DNA of 64,000 nucleotides from AC-69 sp035701505 (lineage in GTDB: Bacteria; Actinomycetota; UBA4738; HRBIN12): NCBI GenBank assembly GCA_035701505.1, contig DASSSA010000133.1, forward strand, positions 25,854 to 89,853, written 5' to 3'. Below are positions 42,115 to 50,045 of this stretch, piece by piece (position 1 is the stretch's first letter; every line of letters starts with the position of its first letter). Both the position numbers and the translations under genes were made by a program. Below the pieces are notes generated by a model. That model saw nothing but the letters and a program-made list of their open reading frames with translations, was not told the origin of the DNA and made no database searches.

Positions 42115-42215
42115 GACAGCCTCCTGATCGCTTCGACTCGGGGGACCGTGGGGAAGACTCTAGGGCCGTGGGCCGCCGATTCAACGACCTGGCCCGATGT
42201 CTCGGCGAGGGCCCC

Positions 42216-43118
42216 TCAGGCTTCCGTGGCCGGGAGTTGCGCCTCCCGGCGCAACACCTCGTTGAACGAGGCGATGGCCACCTCGATCTCCCCCCGGTCC
42301 GGGGGCTTCGTCGTGATCTTCTGGAGCCACAGCCCGGGAGCCATCACGGCCCGCATGACCGGCGAGCGCTCGTGCCGCGCGCCCAGGCGCAACACTTCGA
42401 ACGCAAGTCCGGCGATGACGGGGATGGCAAGGATGCGGGACCCGATCCGCCACCAGAGGCCGGGGTTGCCGAAGGCCGCGAACACCAGGATCGCGATCAC
42501 CATGACGATCAGCAGGAAGTTCGTGCCGCAGCGGGGGTGAAGCGTCGAGTACCGGTCGACGTTCTCCGGGACGAGAGTCTCGTCGTGCTCGTAGGTGGCG
42601 ATGGTCTTGTGCTCCGCCCCGTGGTACTCGAAGACCCGACGGATCTCTCTCGCCCGCCCGATCAGCACGAGGTAGCCGAGGAAGAGCGCCACCCGGAACA
42701 CTCCCTCCAAGACATTGACCAGGACGCCCGAGCCGACGCGATGGCCCACCCACCGGAAGGCGATGGCGGGGCCCACGACGAAGATGCCGACGAACAGCGC
42801 GAGGGCGACCGTCATCGACAGCGCCATCTGCCGTGACGAGAGACGCACGTCCTCGGGTGAGGACTCGTTCGCCGAGATGGACAGGGCCTTGACCCCGATG
42901 GCGAGGGCCTGTCCCAGGGCGATGATGCCGCGGAAGAACGGTTGGCGGAGGATCCGGAACCGCCGGGCGATGGAGTGGACATCGTGCGACTCGATGTGGA
43001 TGGATCGATCCGGCCTGCGAATGGCCACAGCCCACACGTCGCGGCCGCGCATCATGACGCCCTCCATGACGGCCTGACCGCCGTAGAAGTGGTGGGCAGC
43101 GGGGCGATCGTTGCCCAT
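42216..43118 (-). CDS. DUF1385 membrane protein
   Basis: 300 aa. It opens with HHFYGGQAVMEGVMMRG, the DUF1385 hallmark, and has RVFEYHGAEHKTIATYE and TLHPRCGTNFLLIVM. About four to five membrane helices follow residue ~65. The family is widespread in Gram-positives near prfA and rpmE; its biochemical role is not established. It starts 14 bases after the rpmE stop. Confidence 0.9.
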   Translation of the reverse strand: MGNDRPAAHHFYGGQAVMEGVMMRGRDVWAVAIRRPDRSIHIESHDVHSIARRFRILRQPFFRGIIALGQALAIGVKALSISANESSPEDVRLSSRQMALSMTVALALFVGIFVVGPAIAFRWVGHRVGSGVLVNVLEGVFRVALFLGYLVLIGRAREIRRVFEYHGAEHKTIATYEHDETLVPENVDRYSTLHPRCGTNFLLIVMVIAILVFAAFGNPGLWWRIGSRILAIPVIAGLAFEVLRLGARHERSPVMRAVMAPGLWLQKITTKPPDRGEIEVAIASFNEVLRREAQLPATEA

Positions 43119-43132
43119 CCTCGACGTGACGA

Positions 43133-43345
43133 TCAGGACTGCGCGGACCGTTGTCCGTACCGGCGCTGGAACCGCTCCACGCGGCCACCGGTGTCGACCA
43201 GCTTCTGCTTGCCCGTGTAGAAGGGATGGCAGTTCGAGCAGATCTCGACCCGAAGCTCCGGCTTGGTGGAACGCGTGGTGAACGTGTTCCCGCAGGAACA
43301 GCGCACGGTGGCCTTGACGTATTCGGGGTGGATTCCCTGTTTCAT
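43133..43345 (-). CDS. rpmE: Ribosomal protein L31
   Basis: 70 aa. MKQGIHPEY opens it, and the zinc-binding form is retained: C-x-C (RCSCGNTF) and CSNCHPFYTG. This makes it the C+ type that binds zinc, rather than a zinc-free YkrB-type paralogue. Rho is 40 bases upstream. The layout rho-rpmE-prfA matches Actinomycetota. Confidence 0.97.
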   Translation of the reverse strand: MKQGIHPEYVKATVRCSCGNTFTTRSTKPELRVEICSNCHPFYTGKQKLVDTGGRVERFQRRYGQRSAQS

Positions 43346-43385
43346 TCGGTTCCTCGTCTCCTCATTGTGGGTTCGGCCGGCAAGC

Positions 43386-44990
43386 TTACGAGGCCGGCGC
43401 CTTGGCGATCTCCTTCAGGAACTGCTCGTTGGACTTGGTTGCCCGGATCTTGTCCACCAGGAGCTCGAGCGCAGCGCCCGCCTCCAGCGCGTGGAGGACC
43501 CGGCGGAGCCGCCACACCAGGGCCAGCTCCTCCTGGGGCATTAACAGCTCCTCCTTGCGGGTACTGGAGGCTTCGACGTTGATAGCCGGGAAGATCCGCT
43601 TCTCGGCCAGGGTACGGTCCAGTCGGATCTCCATGTTCCCGGTGCCCTTGAACTCCTCGAAGATGCCCTCGTCCATCCGGGATCCCGTCTCGACGAGCGC
43701 GCTCGCGATGATTGTGAGCGATCCGCCCTCCTCGATGTTGCGGGCGGCGCCGAAGAATCGCCTCGGCGGGTACAGCGCGGTCGAGTCGATCCCGCCGGAC
43801 AGGATCTTGCCCGATGCCGGCGCGGCCAGGTTGTAGGCCCGGGCCAGCCGGGTGATCGAGTCCAGGATGATGGCCACGTCGTTGCCCATCTCGGCCAGGC
43901 GCTTGGCCCGCTCCAGGACGAGCTCGGTCACCTGGATGTGCTGGTCCGGCGGCTTGTCGAAGGTCGAGTAGACGACCTCGGCAGCCTGAACCGTCCGCTG
44001 CCAGTCGGTGACCTCCTCGGGCCGCTCGTCCACGAGCAGCACGATCACGTGGGTCTCCGGATTGGAGGTCAGGATCCCGTTCGCGATGTTCTTCAGCACG
44101 GTGGTCTTGCCGGCCTTGGGTGGCGAGACCACCATCCCCCGCTGGCCCTTCCCGATCGGCGCGACCATGTCGATGATCCTCGCGGTCACGTCGGTCGGCG
44201 AGCTCTCCAAACGGAAACGCTCGTGGGGGAAGAGCGGCGTGAGCTTCTCGAAGACCGCCCGCTGCTTGGCCGTCTCGGGGTCGACCCCGTTCACGCTCTC
44301 GATCTGGAGCAGCGCGAAGTACTTCTCGCTGTCCTTGGGCTGGCGGACCTTGCCGGTGACCACGTCGCCCTTGCGGAGCATGAATCGGCGGACCTGCGAC
44401 AGCGATACGTAGATGTCCTCGGACCCCGGTAGATAGCCGGACGTTCGAAGGAATCCGTAGCCCTCCGGCAGAACGTCCAGAAGACCTGTAGCCGTGGGGG
44501 CGGTGGCGATCTCCTCCTCCCGGGCCTCCACCTCGCGCTGACGGCGCTCCTCCCGGAACCGTCGCCGCTCCTCGCGAGACAGCCGTCGCCGCCCCCCGTC
44601 GGGACCGGGCCTACCTTCCTGCCCCGGCCTACCTTCCGGTCTGGGCCTTACTTCTGACCCCGGCCTGCCCTCAGGGCGTCCGCCCGGCTCGCGAACCTCA
44701 CGCGGCTCCGTGCGGGTAGGGGCCGCCGCGGACTCGCCGTTGTCGGAGGCCTGGTTCCCTTGTTCCGCGGGAGAGGTCGGAGTCTCCGCCTGAGCCTCCG
44801 CCGGCCGCGGCGGGGACAGGTCCGTTTCTGTCCCTGCGTGACCATCCTGGCCCGCGGCCAGGATCGCGGCGACCAGCTCCGCCTTCTTCAGTTTCTGATG
44901 CCCCCCGATTCCCAGGCCGGCGGCGATCGTGTGTAGCTCCGACGCGACCTTGCCCTCGAGGACGCTCTTTTCCATCGTTTCGGGTGCCAA
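43386..44990 (-). CDS. rho: Transcription termination factor Rho with a disordered insertion
   Basis: 534 aa. The TTG at 44990 has GGAGG six bases upstream; an ATG five codons later has none. The Rho_N segment is at ~8-45, then comes a ~110-residue Arg/Gly/Glu/Pro-rich insert with repeats of RPEGRPG, then the OB domain (GYGFLRTSGYLPGSEDIYVS). The ATPase core has the P-loop VSPPKAGKTTVLKN, VDERPEEVTDW and SGGIDSTALYPPRRFFGAARN. Similar RNA-binding inserts are known in high-GC actinobacterial Rho. It follows tal directly. Confidence 0.96.
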   Translation of the reverse strand: MAPETMEKSVLEGKVASELHTIAAGLGIGGHQKLKKAELVAAILAAGQDGHAGTETDLSPPRPAEAQAETPTSPAEQGNQASDNGESAAAPTRTEPREVREPGGRPEGRPGSEVRPRPEGRPGQEGRPGPDGGRRRLSREERRRFREERRQREVEAREEEIATAPTATGLLDVLPEGYGFLRTSGYLPGSEDIYVSLSQVRRFMLRKGDVVTGKVRQPKDSEKYFALLQIESVNGVDPETAKQRAVFEKLTPLFPHERFRLESSPTDVTARIIDMVAPIGKGQRGMVVSPPKAGKTTVLKNIANGILTSNPETHVIVLLVDERPEEVTDWQRTVQAAEVVYSTFDKPPDQHIQVTELVLERAKRLAEMGNDVAIILDSITRLARAYNLAAPASGKILSGGIDSTALYPPRRFFGAARNIEEGGSLTIIASALVETGSRMDEGIFEEFKGTGNMEIRLDRTLAEKRIFPAINVEASSTRKEELLMPQEELALVWRLRRVLHALEAGAALELLVDKIRATKSNEQFLKEIAKAPAS

Positions 44991-45653
44991 CTAGGCTCCT
45001 CCCTTCATATTCCGCTGAAGGGCTTGCCAGTCCTGAGCGAACTTCTGCAAGCCCACATCGGTCAGCGGATGTTTCACCAACTTGACGAACACGTCGTACG
45101 GCATGGTCGCGATATCCGCACCGGCGATGGCCGACTCCACCACGTGCATCGGGTGGCGGAGCGACGCCGCGAGGACGTTCGTATCGTAGCCCTGGATGTC
45201 ATAGATCTCGCAGATCTGCCGGAGCGCGTACATCCCATCGGCGGCCACATCGTCGATCCGCCCCAGGAACGGCGAGACGATGTATGCCCCGATCTCGGCG
45301 GCCAGGATGGCCTGCGCCGGGGAGAACACCAGGGTCACGTTGATCCTGAAGCCATCGGCGACCAGCCGCTTGCCCGCCTCCAGGCCGTCGGGGGTCATGG
45401 GAACCTTCACCACCGCGTTGGGTCCCGTCTGAGCCAGTTGGACGCCCTGCTCGTACATAGGGTCCGCTTCCGGCTCGGTGGTCTCCAGGGACACGTCCCC
45501 CTCCACCTCCGCCAGGATCTCCTTCCACAGAGCCTCCGGGTCGTCGTTCTCCTTGCTCACGAGGGTGGGATTGGTCGTCACTCCGGACAGGACCCCCCAC
45601 CGGTTGATCTCGCGGATCTCCTCGAGGTTCGCGGTGTCAAGAAATAGCCTCAT
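44991..45653 (-). CDS. tal: Small transaldolase / fructose-6-phosphate aldolase family
   Basis: 220 aa from the ATG at 45653, with AAGGAG six bases upstream. MRLFLDTANLEEIREI and GVTTNPTLVSKE are the FSA/TalC signature. The Schiff-base lysine is in VVKVPMTPDG near 85, and SPFLGRIDD is also canonical. It acts in the pentose phosphate pathway, or splits fructose-6-phosphate; the sequence alone does not separate these. It overlaps the 2-phosphoglycerate kinase gene by 17 bases. Confidence 0.93.
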   Translation of the reverse strand: MRLFLDTANLEEIREINRWGVLSGVTTNPTLVSKENDDPEALWKEILAEVEGDVSLETTEPEADPMYEQGVQLAQTGPNAVVKVPMTPDGLEAGKRLVADGFRINVTLVFSPAQAILAAEIGAYIVSPFLGRIDDVAADGMYALRQICEIYDIQGYDTNVLAASLRHPMHVVESAIAGADIATMPYDVFVKLVKHPLTDVGLQKFAQDWQALQRNMKGGA

Positions 45654-46617
45654 GTGCTCCTTCCTTTCCGACGGGCGGGCGAACGCGCTCCCCGTCACGC
45701 GGTGCTGACCCGGTGATGCGCTCGGTCACCTTCTCCATAACCAGGTCGATGACGGCCGCGAGGGCCTGATCGAAGTTGTAGTTGGGGATGACCGGTACGC
45801 CATGGGACAGCGCTTGGCTCTTGATGTAGCGCTGGACCCGGCGGATCTTGTCGAACCCCTCCATGTACTTCGTCGCCGGACGCCCTGTATGGTCCGCCGA
45901 CCGTGCAAGGAAGTGGTTGCGATGCAGCGCCTCGTCCTCCACCGTGACGATGACCGGCACGGCCATGACCCGGCCGCCCCGGGAGTCGAGGTCCACGAAC
46001 CCCGGCACCACGTGAGCCCCTTCGATGATCATCCTCATGCCCTCCACCGCCGCCCGTTCGAGCAGGGCATCGACACCGATCGACACCGCCGACACCTGCT
46101 CCCGGAACCCCACCACGACGGCGTCCTTGGTCGGTGGCTCACGAAGGGCGTCGCCCGCCTCGAACGATGACTTGTACAGCGCCGGCATGAGCTCCCTGGA
46201 GAACACCCCCCGCATGACCTCGCGCACGGCATCCGTGGCCACCACCCGGACGATCCCCAGGCGCGTCGCGAGCTGGGTGGCGATGGTGGACTTCCCCACG
46301 CCGGTGGCCCCCCCGATCAGCACGATCAACGGGATATCCAGCGCGTCGACCTCCCGCCACCGGATATAGTTCTTCGCGTAGCGCTCGCCGGCCAGGTCCT
46401 CGATCACCGAGACGGCGATCCCGTCGAGCTCCCCGGTAGTGACCGAGGGCGATCCCAACTCGCGGAGTCGTTCCTCGATGCCCTCCGCGACCTGATACGA
46501 CCGCCAGGACGACAGTCCGGTCACCATCACCCGGGAAGCCATCAATCCCTTGGAGTAGGGAAGGCCCGTCTCCTTGTCGGAGATGAGGATGTGCTGGTTC
46601 TTGATGTCCTTGGTCAT
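45637..46617 (-). CDS. pgk2: 2-phosphoglycerate kinase
   Basis: 326 aa from the ATG at 46617, which overlaps the upstream stop (ATGA). An ATP-cone-like N-terminal domain (ILISDKETGLPYSKGLMAS) is followed by a P-loop kinase with IVLIGGATGVGKSTIATQLA near 108, VRVVATDAVREVMRG and MRMIIEGAHVVPGFVDL. This is the 2-PGK pattern known from methanogens: 2-phosphoglycerate + ATP to 2,3-bisphosphoglycerate. The partner cyclase is the gene just upstream, which makes the assignment firm. Confidence 0.9.
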   Translation of the reverse strand: MTKDIKNQHILISDKETGLPYSKGLMASRVMVTGLSSWRSYQVAEGIEERLRELGSPSVTTGELDGIAVSVIEDLAGERYAKNYIRWREVDALDIPLIVLIGGATGVGKSTIATQLATRLGIVRVVATDAVREVMRGVFSRELMPALYKSSFEAGDALREPPTKDAVVVGFREQVSAVSIGVDALLERAAVEGMRMIIEGAHVVPGFVDLDSRGGRVMAVPVIVTVEDEALHRNHFLARSADHTGRPATKYMEGFDKIRRVQRYIKSQALSHGVPVIPNYNFDQALAAVIDLVMEKVTERITGSAPRDGERVRPPVGKEGAHEAIS

Positions 46618-47945
46618 CGCGCCTCGTGCCGCTTCACCGCGAGATCCAACGTCTCCGCGAGCAGGTTGGGGAGATCGGTCCCGGCGTCGACCGCCAGGGG
46701 ACGGTTGTCCACGAAGACCACCGTGGCCCCTCGTGCCATGGCCCGCTCGCAGGCCACGTCCACGGCCGCCGCCTTCAGCTCCGTGAGGAGCACCTCGTAC
46801 GCCTCTGCCTTCTCCAGGTCCTCCGTCAACCCCGACCGGTCGGCAAGGCGGGCGCTCCAACCCACCACCTTGCATCCGTAGCCTTCCTCCAGGGAAGCCA
46901 TCTGCTTTGCTGCGACTGCCTCGGGTGCGGTGGTGGTGAAGAACGCCTCCTTGCCTCGAACGTCGCCCAGCGGAACCGGTTGGAGGTCCGTCACGACGAC
47001 CCGGGCATCACCGCGTATTCGCTGGACGTGGGATGTCAGGGCGAGGAGGTTCTCGGGCCCAGTGATCGGGCTCCCTGCCATTGTAAGCACCACCAGGTCC
47101 GATAGCAACAGTCGATAGGGGCCCAGGTAGCCGCCCACGTACTCCGGCGGTGCCGAGGCCGGTACGGCCAGGATCCCGGCGTCCCAGGGGATGGGAGGAA
47201 CGGCCGAGCCGCTCCCCTCGAGGACGACCAGGCCCGCCCCGAGGCCCACGGCGAGCTCGGCGGCCTCCCGCACGTTCGAGGCGAACGGGGCCCCGGCCAA
47301 TCCCCCGCCCGCCCGCCGGGCCCCGATGGTCGTGACGCCAGAGGTGACGGCATCCTCCAGGTAGTCGGACGCGGCATGCTCACCTCGTCGGACCAGGTCG
47401 AGCAGCCCGTCAAGCGTGACCGTCCCGGCCCGGGCCACCTGGGGCTCCGATGGACCCCCGCGGCCCATGGCCACCACGATGGGGTTGCGACCCATCGCCT
47501 TGGCCACCCGAGCGACCGCGCCCCCGATCGCCGTCTTGCCCGTCCGTTTCCCCGTTCCGATCACTGCGACGGCGGGACACGGGAGAGGCGGGCCGGAGAT
47601 GGGCGGGTCCAGCCGGAAGTCCGGGCCGAGGTACGGGATCCCCCGCACCAGGGAAACGGCGGCGAGCTCCATCCGCTCCCGGTAACCGACCACGGGCTCG
47701 TCCGACAGGTCGAGCACCGCCTCCGGCCTCACACCGTCGAGCGCATCGGCCAAGGCCGCCCTGATATCGGCTCCGGCGGGGAACGTGGCCAGGCCGAGGT
47801 CGGGAAGCGCCGACGGATCCACCTTCTCCGTCCCACCGAGGAACAGCGCGGCGACGACCTCGTGGCCCCTGCTCCGCGCGGCCTCGATCCCCCACCTGGT
47901 CACCGGGGGGTAGTGTTCGCCGTCCACCAGGACGAGGACCCTCAC
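46614..47945 (-). CDS. cpgS: Cyclic 2,3-diphosphoglycerate synthetase
   Basis: 443 aa from a GTG at 47945 with GGAGGG seven bases before it; the M. fervidus enzyme is ~460. It ring-closes 2,3-bisphosphoglycerate with ATP to cyclic 2,3-DPG, a compatible solute and thermoprotectant in methanogens. The protein begins VRVLVLVDGEHYPPVTRWGI, and has a P-loop VIGTGKRTGKTAIGGAVAR near 140, VVAMGRGGPSEPQV and LVVLEGSGSAVPPIPWDAG. No signal peptide, so cytosolic. Found in few bacteria; the pairing with 2-PGK supports function over chance similarity. Confidence 0.9.
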   Translation of the reverse strand: MRVLVLVDGEHYPPVTRWGIEAARSRGHEVVAALFLGGTEKVDPSALPDLGLATFPAGADIRAALADALDGVRPEAVLDLSDEPVVGYRERMELAAVSLVRGIPYLGPDFRLDPPISGPPLPCPAVAVIGTGKRTGKTAIGGAVARVAKAMGRNPIVVAMGRGGPSEPQVARAGTVTLDGLLDLVRRGEHAASDYLEDAVTSGVTTIGARRAGGGLAGAPFASNVREAAELAVGLGAGLVVLEGSGSAVPPIPWDAGILAVPASAPPEYVGGYLGPYRLLLSDLVVLTMAGSPITGPENLLALTSHVQRIRGDARVVVTDLQPVPLGDVRGKEAFFTTTAPEAVAAKQMASLEEGYGCKVVGWSARLADRSGLTEDLEKAEAYEVLLTELKAAAVDVACERAMARGATVVFVDNRPLAVDAGTDLPNLLAETLDLAVKRHEAR

Positions 47946-47982
47946 GACGATCCCTCCGAAGATCGAGGCCTGGCGCTCGCGC

Positions 47983-48771
47983 CTACTCCGTGTGTACCGT
48001 GGCCTGCTGAACCGGCGGCTCGAACTCCCGGTAGAACTGCTCGCCTGAAGAGAGGGAGAAATGGGCGATGGCACTTCCGCCGCCGAACGGGAACTTCCGG
48101 GTGATCTTGACCTCGTCCCCCTCGAACTCCAGTACGTTGTAGCAGGGTTTCGTGTACCCACGCAGCCGTAGGGACGCCACCGTCCCTGCGTTCGCGATGT
48201 ACAGGTTTTCCAGCCGCCATACATACGGTACGTGCTTGTGCCCGGACAGCACGATGTTCACCCCAGCGGCGATGAGCACCTCGAGGAGATCGCCCGCATC
48301 CATCACCGTGCTCCGCTCGCGGCCCGTGCCGGGGACGGGAATCAGGTGATGGTGAAGGACGAACACCTTCAGCTCGGCGGGCTGGGAGAACTGCTCCCTG
48401 ATCCACGGGTAGCGCTCCCGACCGATCTGGCCCTCGTTCAGGTCCGGCTCGCTCGAGTCGGCTCCGACCACCCGAACCCCTCCGACATCGATGGACCAGT
48501 GACGGGGGCCGATCAGCTCCTCGAAATGCAAGTAACCGACGTTCCGGGCGTCATGGTTGCCGGGCACCGTAAACAAGGGGGACATGAGTCGCTCGGCGTA
48601 CGCCACCCAGTTCTTGTACTCCTGGCGATAGCCCTCGTTCGTCAGGTCGCCGCTGCACACGACGATGTCGGGGGTGAGCTCGTTGATCTCCACGATGACC
48701 CGGTTCATCAGGTTCGGCACGAAGTAGGGCGACCCGACATGGGGATCCGAGATGTGGGCAATCGTCACCAC
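47983..48771 (-). CDS. Calcineurin-like metallophosphoesterase
   Basis: 262 aa. The five metal motifs are in order: AHISDPHVGSP (DxH), VVCSGDLTNEG (GDxxN/T), VPGNHDARN (GNHD), VFVLHHHLIP and LSGHKHVPYVW (GHxH). It may cleave cyclic nucleotides or other phosphodiesters; the substrate is not readable. It begins at GTG-GTG; a -10-like TACACT ends eight bases upstream, suggesting a near-leaderless mRNA. It lies 37 bases upstream of the cDPG operon on the same strand and could be co-transcribed with it. Confidence 0.9.
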   Translation of the reverse strand: MVTIAHISDPHVGSPYFVPNLMNRVIVEINELTPDIVVCSGDLTNEGYRQEYKNWVAYAERLMSPLFTVPGNHDARNVGYLHFEELIGPRHWSIDVGGVRVVGADSSEPDLNEGQIGRERYPWIREQFSQPAELKVFVLHHHLIPVPGTGRERSTVMDAGDLLEVLIAAGVNIVLSGHKHVPYVWRLENLYIANAGTVASLRLRGYTKPCYNVLEFEGDEVKITRKFPFGGGSAIAHFSLSSGEQFYREFEPPVQQATVHTE

Positions 48772-48779
48772 GGCCCCCC

Positions 48780-48785
48780 AGTGTA
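48780..48785 (-). promoter_or_regulatory. Possible -10 box for the metallophosphoesterase gene
   Basis: TACACT on the minus strand lies eight bases before the GTG start, placing the transcription start within a few bases of the coding region. Confidence 0.35.
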
Positions 48786-48860
48786 GCTTCGCGAACGGGG
48801 CGGGCCCGGAGCTTCGCCCCCCGTTTGCCCACCGGACCGGCGTGGGACCATTCCCCGAAC

Positions 48861-50039
48861 GTGAACGGCCTCGACCTCGTGATCGTGATCCTCGTCGCCC
48901 TCACAGCATTCACCGGTTTTCGGCGGGGCGCGCTCCTCCAGCTGTTCTCGTACGCCGGCCTGATCCTGGGGGTGCTGGCCGGCGCGCTGCTGGCGCCCGT
49001 CGTCGCATCTCAGGCCCAGAGCGACGCCTTGCAGGCTGGGATCGTCATCGCAGTGTTGCTCGGAATGGCAGGGATCGGCGACCTGCTCGGCTGGGTGGCC
49101 GGCACGTCGGTCCGGGCAAGGGCCCACGGGGTTCCCGTCGTGGGGACGGCCGACAAGGCCGGCGGCTCGGCGATCTCGGTGGTCGGGCTCCTGCTGGTCA
49201 CGTGGTTCCTGGCCCTCAACCTTGTGAACGGACCGTTCCCCCGGGTCAACATCGCGATCCGGGGATCGGCCATCGTCAGGAGCCTCGACGCAGTGCTGCC
49301 ACGTCCGCCCTCGCTCCCTGCCGAGGTACGCCGCTTCCTCAACCGACATGGGTTCCCCGACGTCTTCGCCGGGCTGCCGCCCGCTCCGACGGGCCCGGTG
49401 GACATGCCGAGCGAGGCGCAGGCTCGCCGGGCCTTCCAGGCCGCGGAGGCGAGCACCGTTCGGATCGTCGGCTCCGCCTGCGGCGAACTTCTATCGGGGA
49501 GCGGCTTCGTGGTCTCAGGCGACTACGTCGTGACCAACGCCCATGTGATCGCCGGCGTCCACGGGCCGCAGGTGCAGGGACAGGACGGGACCTCGCGGCC
49601 GGGTACGACGGTGCTTTTCGATCCCAGTACTGACCTCGCCGTCCTCCATGTCGAGAGCTCGGCGGGGCAACCGCTTGCTCTGCTCTCCAGCCAGGTCGGT
49701 CGGGGGACCGGTGGGGCCACGCTGGGGTATCCGGGCGGGGGCGACCTGACCGGCACGCGGGCGGCGGTTCGCCGGCCCATCGACGCCGTCGTGGGACGCG
49801 ACATCTACGGCACCCGCGAGGTCGAGCGCGATGTCTACGAGCTCCAGGCCAGGGTGGAGCCGGGCGACTCCGGCGGGCCGTTCGTCCTGCCGGATGGGTC
49901 CGTGGCGGGCATCGTGTTCGCCGCCTCCACCACCGACCCGTCCGTGGGCTATGCGATCGCCTCGACCGACGTCATCCCCGATGTGAGCCGGGCGGTGGGA
50001 CGCACCCACCCGGTCTCGACGGGCGGGTGCGTTCGCTAG
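48861..50039 (+). CDS. MarP-like membrane serine protease
   Basis: 392 aa from the GTG at 48861; an ATG at 48825 is an alternative. The N-terminal ~160 residues form a CvpA-type four-helix membrane domain (GLDLVIVILVALTAFTG). A trypsin-like domain follows with the triad in VVTNAHVIAGVHG (His), DPSTDLAVLHV (Asp) and EPGDSGGPFVLPDG (Ser). This is the layout of mycobacterial MarP, which helps resist acid and oxidative stress in the periplasm. Two cysteines (CGELL and the terminal CVR) may form a disulfide switch (inference). Confidence 0.9.
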   Translation: MNGLDLVIVILVALTAFTGFRRGALLQLFSYAGLILGVLAGALLAPVVASQAQSDALQAGIVIAVLLGMAGIGDLLGWVAGTSVRARAHGVPVVGTADKAGGSAISVVGLLLVTWFLALNLVNGPFPRVNIAIRGSAIVRSLDAVLPRPPSLPAEVRRFLNRHGFPDVFAGLPPAPTGPVDMPSEAQARRAFQAAEASTVRIVGSACGELLSGSGFVVSGDYVVTNAHVIAGVHGPQVQGQDGTSRPGTTVLFDPSTDLAVLHVESSAGQPLALLSSQVGRGTGGATLGYPGGGDLTGTRAAVRRPIDAVVGRDIYGTREVERDVYELQARVEPGDSGGPFVLPDGSVAGIVFAASTTDPSVGYAIASTDVIPDVSRAVGRTHPVSTGGCVR

Positions 50040-50045
50040 GGCTTT

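Noticed and set aside
40867..42540. 557-codon plus-strand open frame
   Set aside because: It runs opposite prfA and the DivIVA gene; composition is that of reverse-strand coding.
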